The notes: a model not told the origin generated them from the sequence alone. Shown: positions 47,150 through 58,260, numbered from the stretch's first letter. The stretch is DNA of 64,000 bases from Ehretia macrophylla (GCA_037974665.1 CM075781.1:37789735-37853734), one strand, 5' to 3'. Numbers and translations: made by a program.

Positions 47150-47343
47150 ATTCCCCCCCCCCAGTCGAGATCGAGTGGGCGAGGGCTAGAGGGAGAAGCT
47201 AATCCCGAGCTGGAGGTGCTCAACCCGGATAGAGTAGGGATGGCCACGTCAGCAGTGCATGCCCAACGGATGGCTGCCACGTCACCTGGCGGTTCTGACG
47301 AGACGCGACGTTTGGTCTTCCCGAGGCGAATTTCACGGGCGCC

Positions 47344-47352
47344 TATAAATAG
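47344..47352 (+). promoter_or_regulatory. TATA box of the opposite-strand gene in element B
   Basis: TATAAATAG in the context GCCTATAAATAGGGCC, matched at 18037-18045 in element A in identical context. It lies about 230 bp before the start codon, outside the LTR, on the strand opposite to gag-pol. Confidence 0.75.
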
Positions 47353-47571
47353 GGCCACCTCCTCCGAGATTCACTGCATACTTCACTTTATATTTCTCGA
47401 GGAATTTAGGTCGGACGTAAGAGTGGTCGGATGCAACTAGCTCGGAAAGATTATTCTCGGGATTCTTCAGCTCGGACCAAAATAGTCGGCCGCACTCCGC
47501 AGTTCGAGAGCATTAGGTACGTCCCGACTCCCTTTAGTCATTCCTGTACATTTGTATTTGCTGTAGACAGG

Positions 47572-49876
47572 ATGGGGAGGTCGGAATCAGAAGATTCTCA
47601 GGCAATGGATGTAAGGTCTTACGGCGGAGATGAAAGTCCGCCGAGCTCGGCATCTACCTCGAACAGGATCCGTGGCGGAGAGAGCACCAGCTCGTCCTCA
47701 GGGCCGGCTCGGAGATCCAATCGCGAGGAGAGTGACGACGACTGCCAAGTTATTGGGGTTAGACTGGTGCGAGAAGAGGCAGAAGAGGACCCTATGGCCG
47801 ACCTGGGAGAATTCGATGCCGGGGAGGATGAGGAGCCGCTGAACCGACTGGAGGGCATCGAGATACCGCAAGAGTTCTTAGCCGGGGTGTCCGTCACCGA
47901 GCCGATCGAGGCTGTACCAGTCAGTGCTGTTCGACCTCGGAGCTCGGCTTCAGCCAGTGCTTCTTCAATTCGAGGGAAGAGGATTGAGCAGTTGTTTGCC
48001 TGCTGCAAGCGCGAGTGCCATTCTACAGTGCAGATGGCGAACGCAAGACTGAGGAACTGGTCGGTTGACTGGCATCACAAGTTGAAGGTTCCAGGTCGGC
48101 AAGAAGCGGCGTGTTACCCCCCAGCCAACCACTACACCATATATGATCTGGCCTTCGACGTCATCCAGCTCCCCCTCCCTGGTTTCATCGTTGGAATCCT
48201 GAACCATTTCGAGCTCAGCCCGGGTCAGATGTCACCGAACGGTTGGGCCATAATGGTGGCTTTCTACGTGTTCTGTTTGGAGAAGGGAGTGGAGCCGACC
48301 TTGCGTCGATTCAGGCATTTCTTTGTATGTAAGCCCAATCCGAAGCAACCGGGGTGGTTCCACTTCGCAGCTCGGGTCGGCCACTCCATATTCACCAAGT
48401 GGCACTCATCCAACAAGGGCTGGCATAATGATTACTATTGGGTGGAGTCGTCTGTGAATCCTGGATGTAGGTTGGACTGGCTCCCGAGCCTGAGGAAAAC
48501 CGTCAATGATGATCCTAAACTCTCGAAGGAGGAGCGTGGAGAAGTTGCAGTGCTCATGCCCGCGCCCGGGATGCTGATAAACATTGACAGTGTGCTGAAA
48601 TGGGAGCGAATATGGGATTCTAAGTTATTTGGTCGGGAGCCCGACCTCTCAAAGGATCATCCCCACCTGATTCTCGACCCGGAAGGGGATGACGGGGCCG
48701 GCTCGGAAGAGGGTCAGTTTGCAGGATTGGCGTCCGACCTCCCGTCCCGTCTTATTAACTTCGCTTTAGCTGGGTCTTCGATTCACTTTTGATTTCCTTT
48801 GCTCTTTACCTTTGCAGATATGGCGGATATGAGGAAGCTCGCGTACACCCAGGTGCGGTCAGGACCGGGCGGCACTGGACAAGGCCAGAGGCAACGCCAC
48901 AGCGGCCAAGGGCGTGAGGTCGGTCCCGAGGTCTCCTCAAAAGGGGCTTCGGGGTCCCCATTGCCGAAGAAATCTGGGTCGGGCGTAACGATCCCGGAGC
49001 GCTCCTCCCCCCGATCTGAGAACAGAAAGCGGCCTCGGCCCGGGCACTCTGGGAAGGGTAAGGGCACGGAGTTCAGCCCTCCCGACCAGCACATTATTGA
49101 GGCGTCCAAGGTCGACCGCGACCCCAAACTGGCGACGGTCCCAGCCGAGCCACTCTCGCTGGCCTTGAGGACGGCTATTGTTACGGTAAATCCTTAACCA
49201 TCTTATGTAAAGGTCGCATTCTTTAGCTCGGCTAATTGCTTTACCCTCTGCTGAACAGGCCGAATCTCACATCCTCTCTGCCCCCAGCTTCTTAATCAAG
49301 GCCCAAACTCACTGTGTTGAGCTCGAGCAACGGTATGTGGATGCCCGAGCCGAGCTTGAAACAGTGAGAGAGGAGGCTGCTCAGAGGCAGAGAGTTGACA
49401 CAGCGGAGGTCGAGCGCTTGAGGAAGGAGCTGGACCTGGAGAAGGGCCGTCGCGAAGCCGCGGCCAAGGACGTCGATCGCTATAAGCGAGAGAAACGGGA
49501 GTCAGAGGCAAAGTTCAAGGAGTTGGCGGAGCGGGTCGGCGTCCACGGGGAAAAGGCGGTGGAGGCCTTCAAAACCAGCGACGCGGCGGTGGACTGGTTG
49601 GCCACGGAAGGCGGGGCCATGGCAAAGTACGCGGAAATGGAGTTCTACTTCCGGGGTCAAGTTTCGGCTCGGGAGAGAGCGAAGACTTTCTTTCCACCCT
49701 CCAAGAACGACTACATCGAGATCTTGGAGGTCCCGCCGCCAGAATTCTGGGAGATCCCCGAGCTTCCCTCCGACCTGATATCCCAGGCCAAGGAGGTTTC
49801 TGAGTTTGTCCAGAAGGGCCTGGACCAGGTTGGGGATGAAGCTGAGGCCACCACCTCCGCTGTCGCGCCAAAATAG
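47572..49876 (+). CDS. Element B opposite-strand gene (Tat antisense protein)
   Basis: The start ATG at 47,572 follows directly on a predicted leader intron (47,517-47,570, GTACGTCC to GACAG). Coding continues to about 48.75 kb, then across an intron with acceptor at 48,817, then across a GT/AG intron at 49,196-49,258, to the stop at 49,876. Splicing is inferred from conserved borders in element A. The first part is acidic and Ser-rich. At about 48,070-48,450 lies a domain with FELSPGQMSPNGWAIMVAF and FFVCKPNPKQPGWFHF, which resembles the plant domain called putative gypsy-type transposon (Transposase_28). The last part (49,259-49,870) is a charged coiled coil. The protein's role in the Tat life cycle is not known. 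It converges on gag-pol without overlapping it. Confidence 0.75.
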
Positions 49877-50623
49877 AATTAGCAACGCCTCCCTAGTAGG
49901 GCTATTGTAATCTTGCCCGAGCTGGGCCTTTGTAATCATTTTCCGGTTTTTAATGAAAGATTTATTTTGGCTTTTTTTTGCGTTTCAATTGAGTTCGTAC
50001 ACGCGTACTTTCCTCTCCGCAAATTTTTTCTAAGTTAGTGGGGTCGGACCAATTTTAATGGACCATACAAACTTAGGAGTAATAACCCGAGCTGGACGCG
50101 ACTGATGCTTTAACATCCTAATCCGAGCTGGTATAATAGGGGCAACTCATAGTGGTTACCGATTCGAACTCGTCAGTCCGTTATAAAAATGGTCAAACTA
50201 ATGTCGACAAGTATTGAGCTCGAGTTTAGACCCAAGCTAATACACCGACCTGAGGCCGGAATGCACCGAGTTGGAACATAATCCGAACTGGCAAACTGAT
50301 CAAATTGTTATCAATTATACCCGAGCTGGAACTTAGTCCGAGCTGGTTTACTTGTCATTTGCTCGTGATTAAGCGTGGCCACCGCGTTAATCCGAGTTCG
50401 AGTAATCTTGTCGTTGTAGCATTTGCACCCGGGTCGGGCATTGCACTGGTTGGTGTACTTGTTCCCAAGTCGGGGATTGCACTAGTTTACAAGATTACAT
50501 TGTATTGAATTTGTACAAGTAATGTTTCGGCCCGGGGCCTTTACAAAATACTTTGGCTCGGGGCCGTTTACAAAATTTTACGGCTCGGGGCCGTTGACAA
50601 AATATTCCGGCTCGGGGCCGTTT
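49877..50623. repeat. Element B spacer between the two convergent genes
   Basis: Noncoding. It opens with AATGAA-type poly(A) signal sequence near 49,952 for the plus-strand gene and ends with four units of GGCTCGGGGCCGTTTACAAA type, about 27-30 bp each (50,525-50,630). Element A has the same arrangement with diverged units. Confidence 0.7.
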
Positions 50624-53600
50624 TTAGACAAAATACCGTTTCAAGTGTTCTGAATGCCATGCATTTTTTAACAGTTTTTCGTTCTTGTCTCGAAGGTAGA
50701 AGGTCCCGGGTCGGACTTCTTTTATGACCTCGTAGGGTCCCTCCCAGGTCGGGGAAAGCTTGTTAGTGGAGCGCGGCAAAAAGATGGCCTTCCTGAGTAC
50801 GAGGTCGCCGACCTTAATAGGCTTAGGCTTGACCTGCTTGGAAAAGGCTCTTTTCATTGCAGCTTTGCTGGCCAGCATTCTGATTTGAGCTTTAGCTCGG
50901 AGCTCTTCAGCGAGGTCGAGCTCTTCACGGATTCGTGCTCCGTTTATTTCTGGGTCATGGTGGAGGGTTCTACTGGTTGGAGACCCGATCTCCACTGGCA
51001 GCACGGCTTGAGTGCCGAAGGTCAGTTCGAAGGGCGATTCTCCCGTCGCCGAGCTGATATTGGTCCGCTGAGCCCACATCACTTCTGGGAGAATTGATGC
51101 CCATTGGCCCCCTGCTTCCTCCAGCTTGGTTTTCAGACCCTGCAAAATGATTTGGTTAGTTCTCTCAACTTGGCCATTACTTTGAGGGTGAGCAACAGAC
51201 GAGAATCTGAGGTCGATTCCAATCTCAGCACATTTGCCTCGAAAGTATGCACTGTCGAATTGCTTGCCGTGGTCGGTGACAATGACCTTTGGTACCCCAA
51301 ATCGGCATATGATATTTTTCCATACGAAATCCCAAGCTGCCTTTTCTGTTATTCTGGCAACACCTTCAGCCTCGGGCCATTTAGTGAAGTAGTCTACGGC
51401 CACGAAGGCGTGTTTCTTTTGGCCAAGACTGGCCGGCAAGGGGCCGATGATGTCTAGACCCCACTGATAGAATGGCCAAGGGCTTATCATCACTGTGAGG
51501 TCTACAGCAGGCTTCCGCTGCACGTTGGCGAACCTCTGGCAGGTGTCGCACTTCTTTACATACTCTTTGGCATCTTGCTCTAAGGTTGGCCAAAAATAGC
51601 CGTACCTTAACGCCTTCCGAGCCAGAGCTTTACCCCCCAAGTGGTTTCCACACACCCCTTCATGAATCTCCCGGAGTACATAGTTTCCTTCCTCGGGTGC
51701 AACGCATTTCAAAAGAGGCCAAGTGTAGGCTCTTTTGTAGAGCTGCCCGGCAATTATGACAAACCTTGAGGCCTGCTTCATGAGTTTCCGAGCAGCTTTT
51801 TCATCCTCCGGGGTCATACCCCCCTCCAAATAGTCCAGGATTGGTTTGGTCCAATCTGGATTTAAGTTGAGCTCGGCTACCGCTCGTATCCCCAACTGGA
51901 TACTAGGTTCAGATACTTCTTCCACGTGGACAAGGGTAGGTCGGCTTTCGCCCAAGGCTAGCCTGGATAAGGCGTCAGCCTTCATGTTCTCTTCCCTGGG
52001 AATCTGCTGTATCGTGAACCTTCTGAGTGTTGAGGTCAAATCCTTAACTCTGTTGAGGTAGGCTAGCATAGCACTGTCCTTGGCTTCGAACTCCCCAGAT
52101 ATCTGACTTGCAACCAACTGAGAATCGGTGCTTAGGTCGATTGTCTGTGCCCCGAGCTGAGCAGCAATTTTCAGCCCTGCAATCACCGCTTCATACTCTG
52201 CTTCATTGTTGGACGCCGAGAAGGCGAATTTGAGGGAGTACTGGTGCTCATGCCGGTTTGGGTCGAGGATGACCACCCCAGCTCCGCTCCCAGACTTCCC
52301 TGAGGCCCCATCCACATGGACCTTCCACACGTCCTCCGAGTCGTACTCTGCTCGGCCAGTGCACTCTACGACAAAGTCAGCAATGGCTTGGGCTTTGATG
52401 GCTGTCCTGGGCTGGTAGGTGATGTCGAATTGACTCAACTCAACTGCCCATTTCAGTAGCCTGCCCGACGCCTCTGGCTTGTGCATGATGGATTTGAGCG
52501 GAGCATCAGTCATGACTTTAATCGGATGAGCATCAAAGTAGGGTTTCAACTTTCTAGCCGCCGTGATGAGCGCGAGGGCGAGTTTTTCCAAGGAGGAGTA
52601 TCTCACCTCGGCTCCCTGCAAGGTTTTACTAACGTAGTAGACCGGCTTCTGCTCCTTGCCTTCTTCTCGGACTAGCGCCGCCGCCACCGCTGTTCCCGAG
52701 CATGCCAAGTATACTACCAGCTCCTCCCCCACCTCAGGTCGGGATAATAGAGGTGGCGAGGCTAAGTACCTTTTCAGCTCCTGGAAGGCGTTTTGGCATT
52801 CCTCAGTCCATTCAAAGTTCTTAGGGTTCCTCAATATTTTGAATAGGGGAGCGCACTTGTCAGCCGACCTGGACATGAATCTGCTCAGCGCCGCGACTTT
52901 CCCTGCCAACACCTGGACGTCCTTCACGCAGGTCGGGGGCACTAGGTCTAGTATCGCCTGGACTTTCTCCGGGTTGGCTTCTATTCCGCGGGCTGTTACC
53001 ATGAAGCCCAGGAACTTGCCTGCCTTGACGCCGAATGCGCACTTTTCCGGGTTCAATTTTATCCCAAAGTGCTCCATTACGGCGAAGGCCTCAGCCAGGT
53101 CGGTTACATGGTCTTCCGCCCTCCTGCTCTTGACCAACATGTCATCTACATAGATCTCCATATTCCGGCCAATCTGGTTCTTGAAGACCTTGTTCACCAT
53201 CCGAGTGTAGGTGGCTCCAGCATTCTTGAGGCCAAAAGGCATGACCTCATAGTAGTAGAGTCCTTTATCGGTGGTGAAGGCGGTCTTTTCTTTGTCCCCG
53301 GGAGCCATCTTGATTTGATTATAACCTTTGAAGGCATCCATGAAGGAGAGCAGCTCGAATCCGGAGGTGGCGTCCACCATTTGGTCAATCCGTGGCAGGG
53401 GGAAGCAATCCTTGGGGCAAGCTTTGTTGAGGTCGGTAAAATCAATACATAGTCTCCATCCACCAGAAGACTTCGTCACCAGCACCACATTGGACAGCCA
53501 AGTTGGGTATTGTATTTCCTTTATGTGGTCGGCGTCCACCAACTTGTCCACTTCTTCCGCTATGATTTGTTGCTTATCATAATGAAAGTGCCGACGCTTT

Positions 53601-55912
53601 TGTTTTACTGGATAGTGATTTGGGTCGGCATTCAGGTGATGCTCGATTACACTCGGGTCAATTCCTGTCATGTCAGAAGCAGACCAGGCAAATACATGCT
53701 CATTCTTTAAAAGGAATTGGCTTATACCTTTCTTGAGATTGGCAGATAGCTCGCACCCGATCTTTGCTCTCTTTGCTTCGTCAGAGAGCTCCACCTCCTG
53801 GAGGTCCTCAGCCGGGCTTCCCCTCTTAGCGTCTCTCTTTTCCTCGGGCAGATCCGGTCCCCAGCCGATTTGATATTTGGGTCGGAGTGAGTTTTCATAA
53901 CACTCCCGGGCTGAGAGCTGGGCTCCGCGAATGGTTGCTATCCCAGACGGGGTCGGGAACTTCAGGGCCTGGTGGTACGTTGAGGGGACAGCCCTGAAGT
54001 GATTAAGTGCCACCCGACCTAAGATCCCGTTGTAGGTGGAGCTACAATTCATTACAATGAAGTTGGCCTGCATCGACACCCACTTATCCCCATCCTCCAA
54101 CTTCAGCGGGAGGTTGATGACTCCTTCGGCCCGGTGGGCCTGCCCGCTGAAACCTGCTAAAGTACCACGCAATGGCCTGAGTCGGTTCCTGTCCAACCCC
54201 ATTTGCTCAAAAGCACTGAGGAACAAGACTTCTGCCGAGCTCCCGGTGTCCACCATCAGCCTTTTGACGGTGAAGTTGGCTATCTCTGCGCTGATCACCA
54301 GGGGGTCGTCATGAGGCAATATGACCCCCTCCAAGTCTTCTGAGGAAAAGGTGATCCCTTGCATCCCCGGGGCCGGTCCCTTCGTTGGTCCATATTCTCT
54401 CCCTGCGCGAACATAACCTTTTCTGCCTGCCGAGGTCTCACCCCCTGACGCTAGCCCTCCCGCTATGGTTTCAATCACAGCCAGACGTCCGCCCCCAACC
54501 TGGCGCCTGGGCGGACTCCTCTCCCTATCCCTTTGCTCCGGATTTCGGGTCGGCTGTTGATCTATATACCTCCGGAGGTGGCCTCGGGCAATCAGTGCCT
54601 CGATCTCCTGCTTCAAGTCTTTACACTCTTCGGTGGTATGGCCGTAGTCCATGTGGTAGCGGCAATATTTGGTCTTATTGCGCTTATCAGGCCGGCCTTT
54701 CATTCTCGTTGCCGGAGGCAGGTGGTTTTGGTGCTGGATCTCCATCAGGATCTGCTCCCTCGAGGTGTTGAGGGGAGTGAACATCGTGAACCGTGGGTTC
54801 GGCTTCGGCTGCTGGGGCTGCTTGCCTCGGTCATTCTGGGCTTTGGCCCCAGGTTGGGCTCGGGAGGCCTCTCCTTTCTTCCCAGCCTCCTTCTCCTTGT
54901 CATCATCCCTTTTCGCCTGGTGGATTTCCTCCGAGTGTATGTACCCTTCTGCTCGTACCATCAGCTCGGACACAGTATCCACAGGATCAATTGCTAAGGA
55001 AGACGTGAGTGGGCCCGACCTAAGCCCACTCTGGTAAGCCATCAGAGCCATGGAGTCCTCCAGGTTCGGAATTCGGAGGGACTCCTCGTTAAATCTGGCC
55101 GTGTAAGCCCTCAAGCTTTCCCCTCGATGCTGCTTCACCAACAGCAATGTTGAAGTATGACGAGTGGCGCGGCGGCTTCCCGCGAAGCGAGACAGGAATG
55201 CCTCAGCCAGCTGGTGGAAACTTGCAATTGAACCTGGACGAAGTTTTTGGAACCAATCCAAGGCATTGCCAACCAAGGTGGTCGGGAACGTCTTCGCCTT
55301 CATGAGATCCGGCATATCATGCAGAGTCATGTGGTGGTCAAAATTGAGCAGGTGGCTGGCTGGGTCTCCGTCTCCATTGTAAACGGCCAGGTTGGGCATG
55401 CGATTGCCGGTGGGTAGGGGCGTGGCCAATACCTCGGGAGAGAGTGGGCTTACACCGAGTTGGTTGATGACCTTAGCTATGGCAGCCGCGGTCTTTGCTT
55501 GCTCGGGGTCGGCTTGAACCGCCCTTTTGCCTCTCTCCGGGTCGGACCTTGGTGTTGGCTCGTAGAAGCCCTCCTCTTCCTGCGTCCGTTTTCGTCTAGA
55601 CTCCGGGATGTGGAACTGGGGGCGCGATGGCCGCGGCGCGGCCTCTTGCGGTGCCAGGGGGCCCTCAGCCAGCCGGGCCACCTGCTCCTTAAGTTCTTCG
55701 AACATCCTGAGCATCATCCTTATCTCCGGTGATAGGTTGGAGTTTGGGTCTCCTTCTGCTGCGGGGTTGGTTTGAGTGGCTAAGTGTATGCGTTGGCTCG
55801 TTCCAACGTCGGCTTGGGTTAGGTTTTGGCTGGGCGCCTGTGTGGCTTCGAGGTCCCCTTCCAGGTTGGGCGAATCCTCTGCCGGTATGTTGTGGCTTCT
55901 AGTTTGCACCAT
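50624..55912 (-). CDS. Element B gag-pol polyprotein, 1,762 residues
   Basis: One uninterrupted frame. Residues 185-335 are a Retrotrans_gag domain. A zinc knuckle-like CX2HX4HX4C lies at 417-430 (YCRYHMDYGHTTEEC). The aspartic protease has DTG at 555-557. Reverse transcriptase covers about 800-975 with YVDD at 921-924. RNase H 1 spans about 1060-1180, and a second, archaeal-type RNase H about 1195-1320 (acidic residues D1201, E1237, D1263). Integrase has the HHCC zinc finger (H1417, H1424, C1455, C1458) and D1487, D1547, E1583 with the D,D35E spacing. The product would make and cut virus-like particle proteins, copy the RNA and insert the DNA copy. Gag and pol share one frame, as is common in plant gypsy elements. 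Confidence 0.97.
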   Translation of the reverse strand: MVQTRSHNIPAEDSPNLEGDLEATQAPSQNLTQADVGTSQRIHLATQTNPAAEGDPNSNLSPEIRMMLRMFEELKEQVARLAEGPLAPQEAAPRPSRPQFHIPESRRKRTQEEEGFYEPTPRSDPERGKRAVQADPEQAKTAAAIAKVINQLGVSPLSPEVLATPLPTGNRMPNLAVYNGDGDPASHLLNFDHHMTLHDMPDLMKAKTFPTTLVGNALDWFQKLRPGSIASFHQLAEAFLSRFAGSRRATRHTSTLLLVKQHRGESLRAYTARFNEESLRIPNLEDSMALMAYQSGLRSGPLTSSLAIDPVDTVSELMVRAEGYIHSEEIHQAKRDDDKEKEAGKKGEASRAQPGAKAQNDRGKQPQQPKPNPRFTMFTPLNTSREQILMEIQHQNHLPPATRMKGRPDKRNKTKYCRYHMDYGHTTEECKDLKQEIEALIARGHLRRYIDQQPTRNPEQRDRERSPPRRQVGGGRLAVIETIAGGLASGGETSAGRKGYVRAGREYGPTKGPAPGMQGITFSSEDLEGVILPHDDPLVISAEIANFTVKRLMVDTGSSAEVLFLSAFEQMGLDRNRLRPLRGTLAGFSGQAHRAEGVINLPLKLEDGDKWVSMQANFIVMNCSSTYNGILGRVALNHFRAVPSTYHQALKFPTPSGIATIRGAQLSARECYENSLRPKYQIGWGPDLPEEKRDAKRGSPAEDLQEVELSDEAKRAKIGCELSANLKKGISQFLLKNEHVFAWSASDMTGIDPSVIEHHLNADPNHYPVKQKRRHFHYDKQQIIAEEVDKLVDADHIKEIQYPTWLSNVVLVTKSSGGWRLCIDFTDLNKACPKDCFPLPRIDQMVDATSGFELLSFMDAFKGYNQIKMAPGDKEKTAFTTDKGLYYYEVMPFGLKNAGATYTRMVNKVFKNQIGRNMEIYVDDMLVKSRRAEDHVTDLAEAFAVMEHFGIKLNPEKCAFGVKAGKFLGFMVTARGIEANPEKVQAILDLVPPTCVKDVQVLAGKVAALSRFMSRSADKCAPLFKILRNPKNFEWTEECQNAFQELKRYLASPPLLSRPEVGEELVVYLACSGTAVAAALVREEGKEQKPVYYVSKTLQGAEVRYSSLEKLALALITAARKLKPYFDAHPIKVMTDAPLKSIMHKPEASGRLLKWAVELSQFDITYQPRTAIKAQAIADFVVECTGRAEYDSEDVWKVHVDGASGKSGSGAGVVILDPNRHEHQYSLKFAFSASNNEAEYEAVIAGLKIAAQLGAQTIDLSTDSQLVASQISGEFEAKDSAMLAYLNRVKDLTSTLRRFTIQQIPREENMKADALSRLALGESRPTLVHVEEVSEPSIQLGIRAVAELNLNPDWTKPILDYLEGGMTPEDEKAARKLMKQASRFVIIAGQLYKRAYTWPLLKCVAPEEGNYVLREIHEGVCGNHLGGKALARKALRYGYFWPTLEQDAKEYVKKCDTCQRFANVQRKPAVDLTVMISPWPFYQWGLDIIGPLPASLGQKKHAFVAVDYFTKWPEAEGVARITEKAAWDFVWKNIICRFGVPKVIVTDHGKQFDSAYFRGKCAEIGIDLRFSSVAHPQSNGQVERTNQIILQGLKTKLEEAGGQWASILPEVMWAQRTNISSATGESPFELTFGTQAVLPVEIGSPTSRTLHHDPEINGARIREELDLAEELRAKAQIRMLASKAAMKRAFSKQVKPKPIKVGDLVLRKAIFLPRSTNKLSPTWEGPYEVIKEVRPGTFYLRDKNEKLLKNAWHSEHLKRYFV

Positions 55913-55959
55913 AATGGCTTCTCAATGAGTGGTGAAGAGAGTTATAGAAGAACTCGTCG

Positions 55960-55981
55960 TTTCCCACAGACGGCGCCAAAC
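55960..55981 (-). other. Element B primer binding site
   Basis: Just inside the 5' LTR the minus strand reads TTTGGCGCCGTCTGTGGG. The same site sits beside element A's 5' LTR. Its first nine bases (TGGCGCCGT) fit a tRNA-Asp 3' end; the rest does not fit the tRNAs I know well. Confidence 0.75.
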
Positions 55982-56446
55982 TGTCGAGGTTGAAAATCTC
56001 ACAGTTAGATTCGGAAGCTGCTTTGGCCGAGCTGGACTCCTTCGATCCGACTCCGAGCTAAACTTTCCTGGTCGGCTGTAGGTCCTGCACAAGGAAGACA
56101 AGGAAAAGGCGGGGTGACGACCCGGATTTTCCCCTCAGGCGCGCGAATGATTAATATGTCCGAGCTGGCAAAGTAGTTTAGAGCAATTAATAACGAGAGA
56201 GCTTAAATGAGGAGGGTTGAGCTCTATTTATACTAAGTTTAGGTCTGACAGCATTTAATGCGACGCAGCTTTATGTCCCATCAGTGCTTTATGTCCCATC
56301 GGAACAGCTGGAACTGAGGTCGGGGTTAATGGGGTCGGGTCAGTCATCTGGGGTTGATCATTGGGCTGAGCGAGCTGCTGATGGAGCGCGGATTGACCCC
56401 TCTGATCAGGTCGGCTAATTTAGCTCAGCTCGGGAACCCCTCGTCA
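55982..56446 (-). repeat. Element B, 5' LTR (465 bp)
   Basis: Reads identical to 46685-47149. The minus-strand TATA box TATAAATAG, plus CTATTTATA at 56224-56232, should drive gag-pol. Confidence 0.96.
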
Positions 56447-57147
56447 GTTACCTTAATATTTTTCTTCAAGAACTAGCTCCGGTACCTATATGTATTGTCC
56501 AAGACAAAGCAGCCACGACATGGAATATAGTTGATCTAGCGTAAGATCTTTTCCTGTAAAGGTTTAATTGATCTGATGGTCTTTTTATACATAAATTAAA
56601 GAAATCCAGCATCTTCCTAAGAGCTCTTCCTCTTTTTGTTTTCAGTCTCATAATATATCCTAAAGAAATTTTGACCTATATTTTTAGAAAGAATTTGAGA
56701 GAATAAATTTATAGTTATGGAAAATTAAATGACTCTTTTATAACTTTAGGTTGCTATCATTAAATGCTTTTCTTTGCTCATCCATTTTATTAAGTACTAC
56801 AAAGCGAAGTCTATTTTCACACAATATCAACTTCTTAAACGAGACATAGAGTTGTCAAATAACTTTCTCTTATAAATCTTTTTCCCAGTAAGTGATTATT
56901 TAGCAATTGTTAATTCTTATTATATCAGGAATAAAGAAACATGTAGTATATATATGTTTGCAAATAATTTGTAACTAAATAATGCTCACAAACTAGGGTA
57001 TAGTTGATGAAATAAGATTTAACTAAAAGAATAATTGAGCTTAAATTAGATACAAGACATAGACAACAACTTACTAGAGCTACCATAGCATTTCGCATCA
57101 ACTTACTTGGGAAGTGCTTTCTCATTACATCTGATAATGGGCGGTCA

Positions 57148-58260
57148 TAGAGGTGGCATTTGAGATGGTCCGATACATGTTCAGTTTAGTTCAACACACG
57201 AAAATTTAGGCCTAGTCCAACTTGAATGAAAATGAGTTCGACTCGCCTCAACCCCACCACATATAGGTGAGCTGAGCTAGGTCATATATTTTTGGACCCA
57301 ACCTATTTTTGTCCAAGCCCATTTGTATCCAAGCCCAACCCAACTCAACCTAACTCAGCCCATAAGCTCAGCCCAGCCCAGTTCGAACCTAGCACAGGCC
57401 CAGCTCGAGCCCAACTCAGGCCCAATTTGAGCCCATATAAAGCCCATCTTGATATTATAATTTGTACATGTTTTTTTTTTTATAAATAATTAGTGTATTT
57501 AATTTCATTTTACTACAAAACTATATATTTATTTTACTACCTATTATTTCTTTATTTTACTAAAAGAGAATACACAATATCTATAGCTATGGGGGAAGAA
57601 AATATTTCACAACGATTAAGTTCAAATATTTGGAATCATTTTGCTTACTTTGAAGAATATGGATATATAATTTGTAACTATTGTGAACGTAAATATATAT
57701 TTCGTCGTCAATTTGAAATTGGAACGCTTGTAAGATATCTTGTATCTCAACACTCAAATGTTCCAAACTATTTATCAACCACCGCCACCACCGCCACCAA
57801 CAGGCCCAACACCCGCACAAGGAGCATAATAAAATGGAGAACTTCTCCACCAACTTTCTTCAAGCATTTATGTAATATTCTTTTTTTATGTTTATTAGTA
57901 ACGTATATGTGTCTCGTGAACTTGTGGTTTGTTAAGTAATGTTTTATCATTTATATTAATATTATCAATAACTTATGTCTTGTTAATTGTTAAATTAACT
58001 TTTTCGTAAAAAAGGTTAAGCTTAAACTTTTTTCGTTATTAATCCAACTATCAAAATTCAAAACACACTAATAAAATAAAATAAAAGATAGGCTGACCTA
58101 GCCCAGCTCGTGACTCGTGGTAGTGGGCTCATGGGTCAAGCTGGATCCTATATTTCAAGAAATGAGCTCAGCCCACTAAACATATGTGATGAGCCGGATT
58201 CATTTTTTTTAACCCACGATTCTGTTGGATCGTGCCGGGCTGGCCCATTTTCCAGCTCTA
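57148..58260 (+). mobile_element. Non-autonomous hAT element, 1,113 bp
   Basis: Ends TAGAGGTGG and CCAGCTCTA are inverted copies with one mismatch. They are flanked by the perfect 8 bp duplication GGCGGTCA at 57140-57147 and 58261-58268, the hAT target length. Both subterminal regions are packed with AGCCCA/TGGGCT words, typical hAT transposase-binding repeats. Only the BED finger part of the transposase remains, so it is an internal-deletion derivative. Confidence 0.92.
57589..57939 (+). CDS. hAT transposase N-terminal remnant with BED finger
   Basis: Starts MGEENISQRLSSNIWNHF. A BED zinc finger spans residues 11-57: W15, F18, C29 and C32 (CNYC) and H55, with GTLVRYL where family members have the first His of the pair, so one zinc ligand is replaced by Tyr50. 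After the finger the frame runs into unrelated sequence. The catalytic core and hAT dimerisation region are missing. It is therefore unlikely to bind DNA well and cannot transpose the element. Confidence 0.8.
   Translation: MGEENISQRLSSNIWNHFAYFEEYGYIICNYCERKYIFRRQFEIGTLVRYLVSQHSNVPNYLSTTATTATNRPNTRTRSIIKWRTSPPTFFKHLCNILFLCLLVTYMCLVNLWFVK

Larger units (their letters stand above)
46685..56446 (-). mobile_element. Element B: young Ty3/gypsy Tat-lineage retrotransposon, looks whole
   Basis: This 9,762 bp element is flanked by the perfect 5 bp duplication GTTAC at 46680-46684 and 56447-56451. Both LTRs are 465 bp and read as identical, so insertion was recent. The sense strand is minus: 5' LTR 55982-56446, primer site, one gag-pol frame (55912-50624), a spacer with short tandem repeats, an opposite-strand gene (47,344-49,876), a polypurine tract and the 3' LTR 46685-47149. 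The dual RNase H and the gene between pol and the 3' LTR are Tat-lineage traits (compare Grande and Retand, which also carry an antisense frame there). It looks whole; whether it is active cannot be told from sequence. Confidence 0.96.

Noticed and set aside
47619-48008. Minus-strand frame inside the opposite-strand gene of element B
   Set aside because: Shadow of the plus-strand coding region, with no domain of its own.
52656-53153. Plus-strand frames opposite gag-pol (also 53,069-53,452 and 54,533-54,997)
   Set aside because: They mirror the conserved minus-strand reverse transcriptase and gag; no independent start context or domain.
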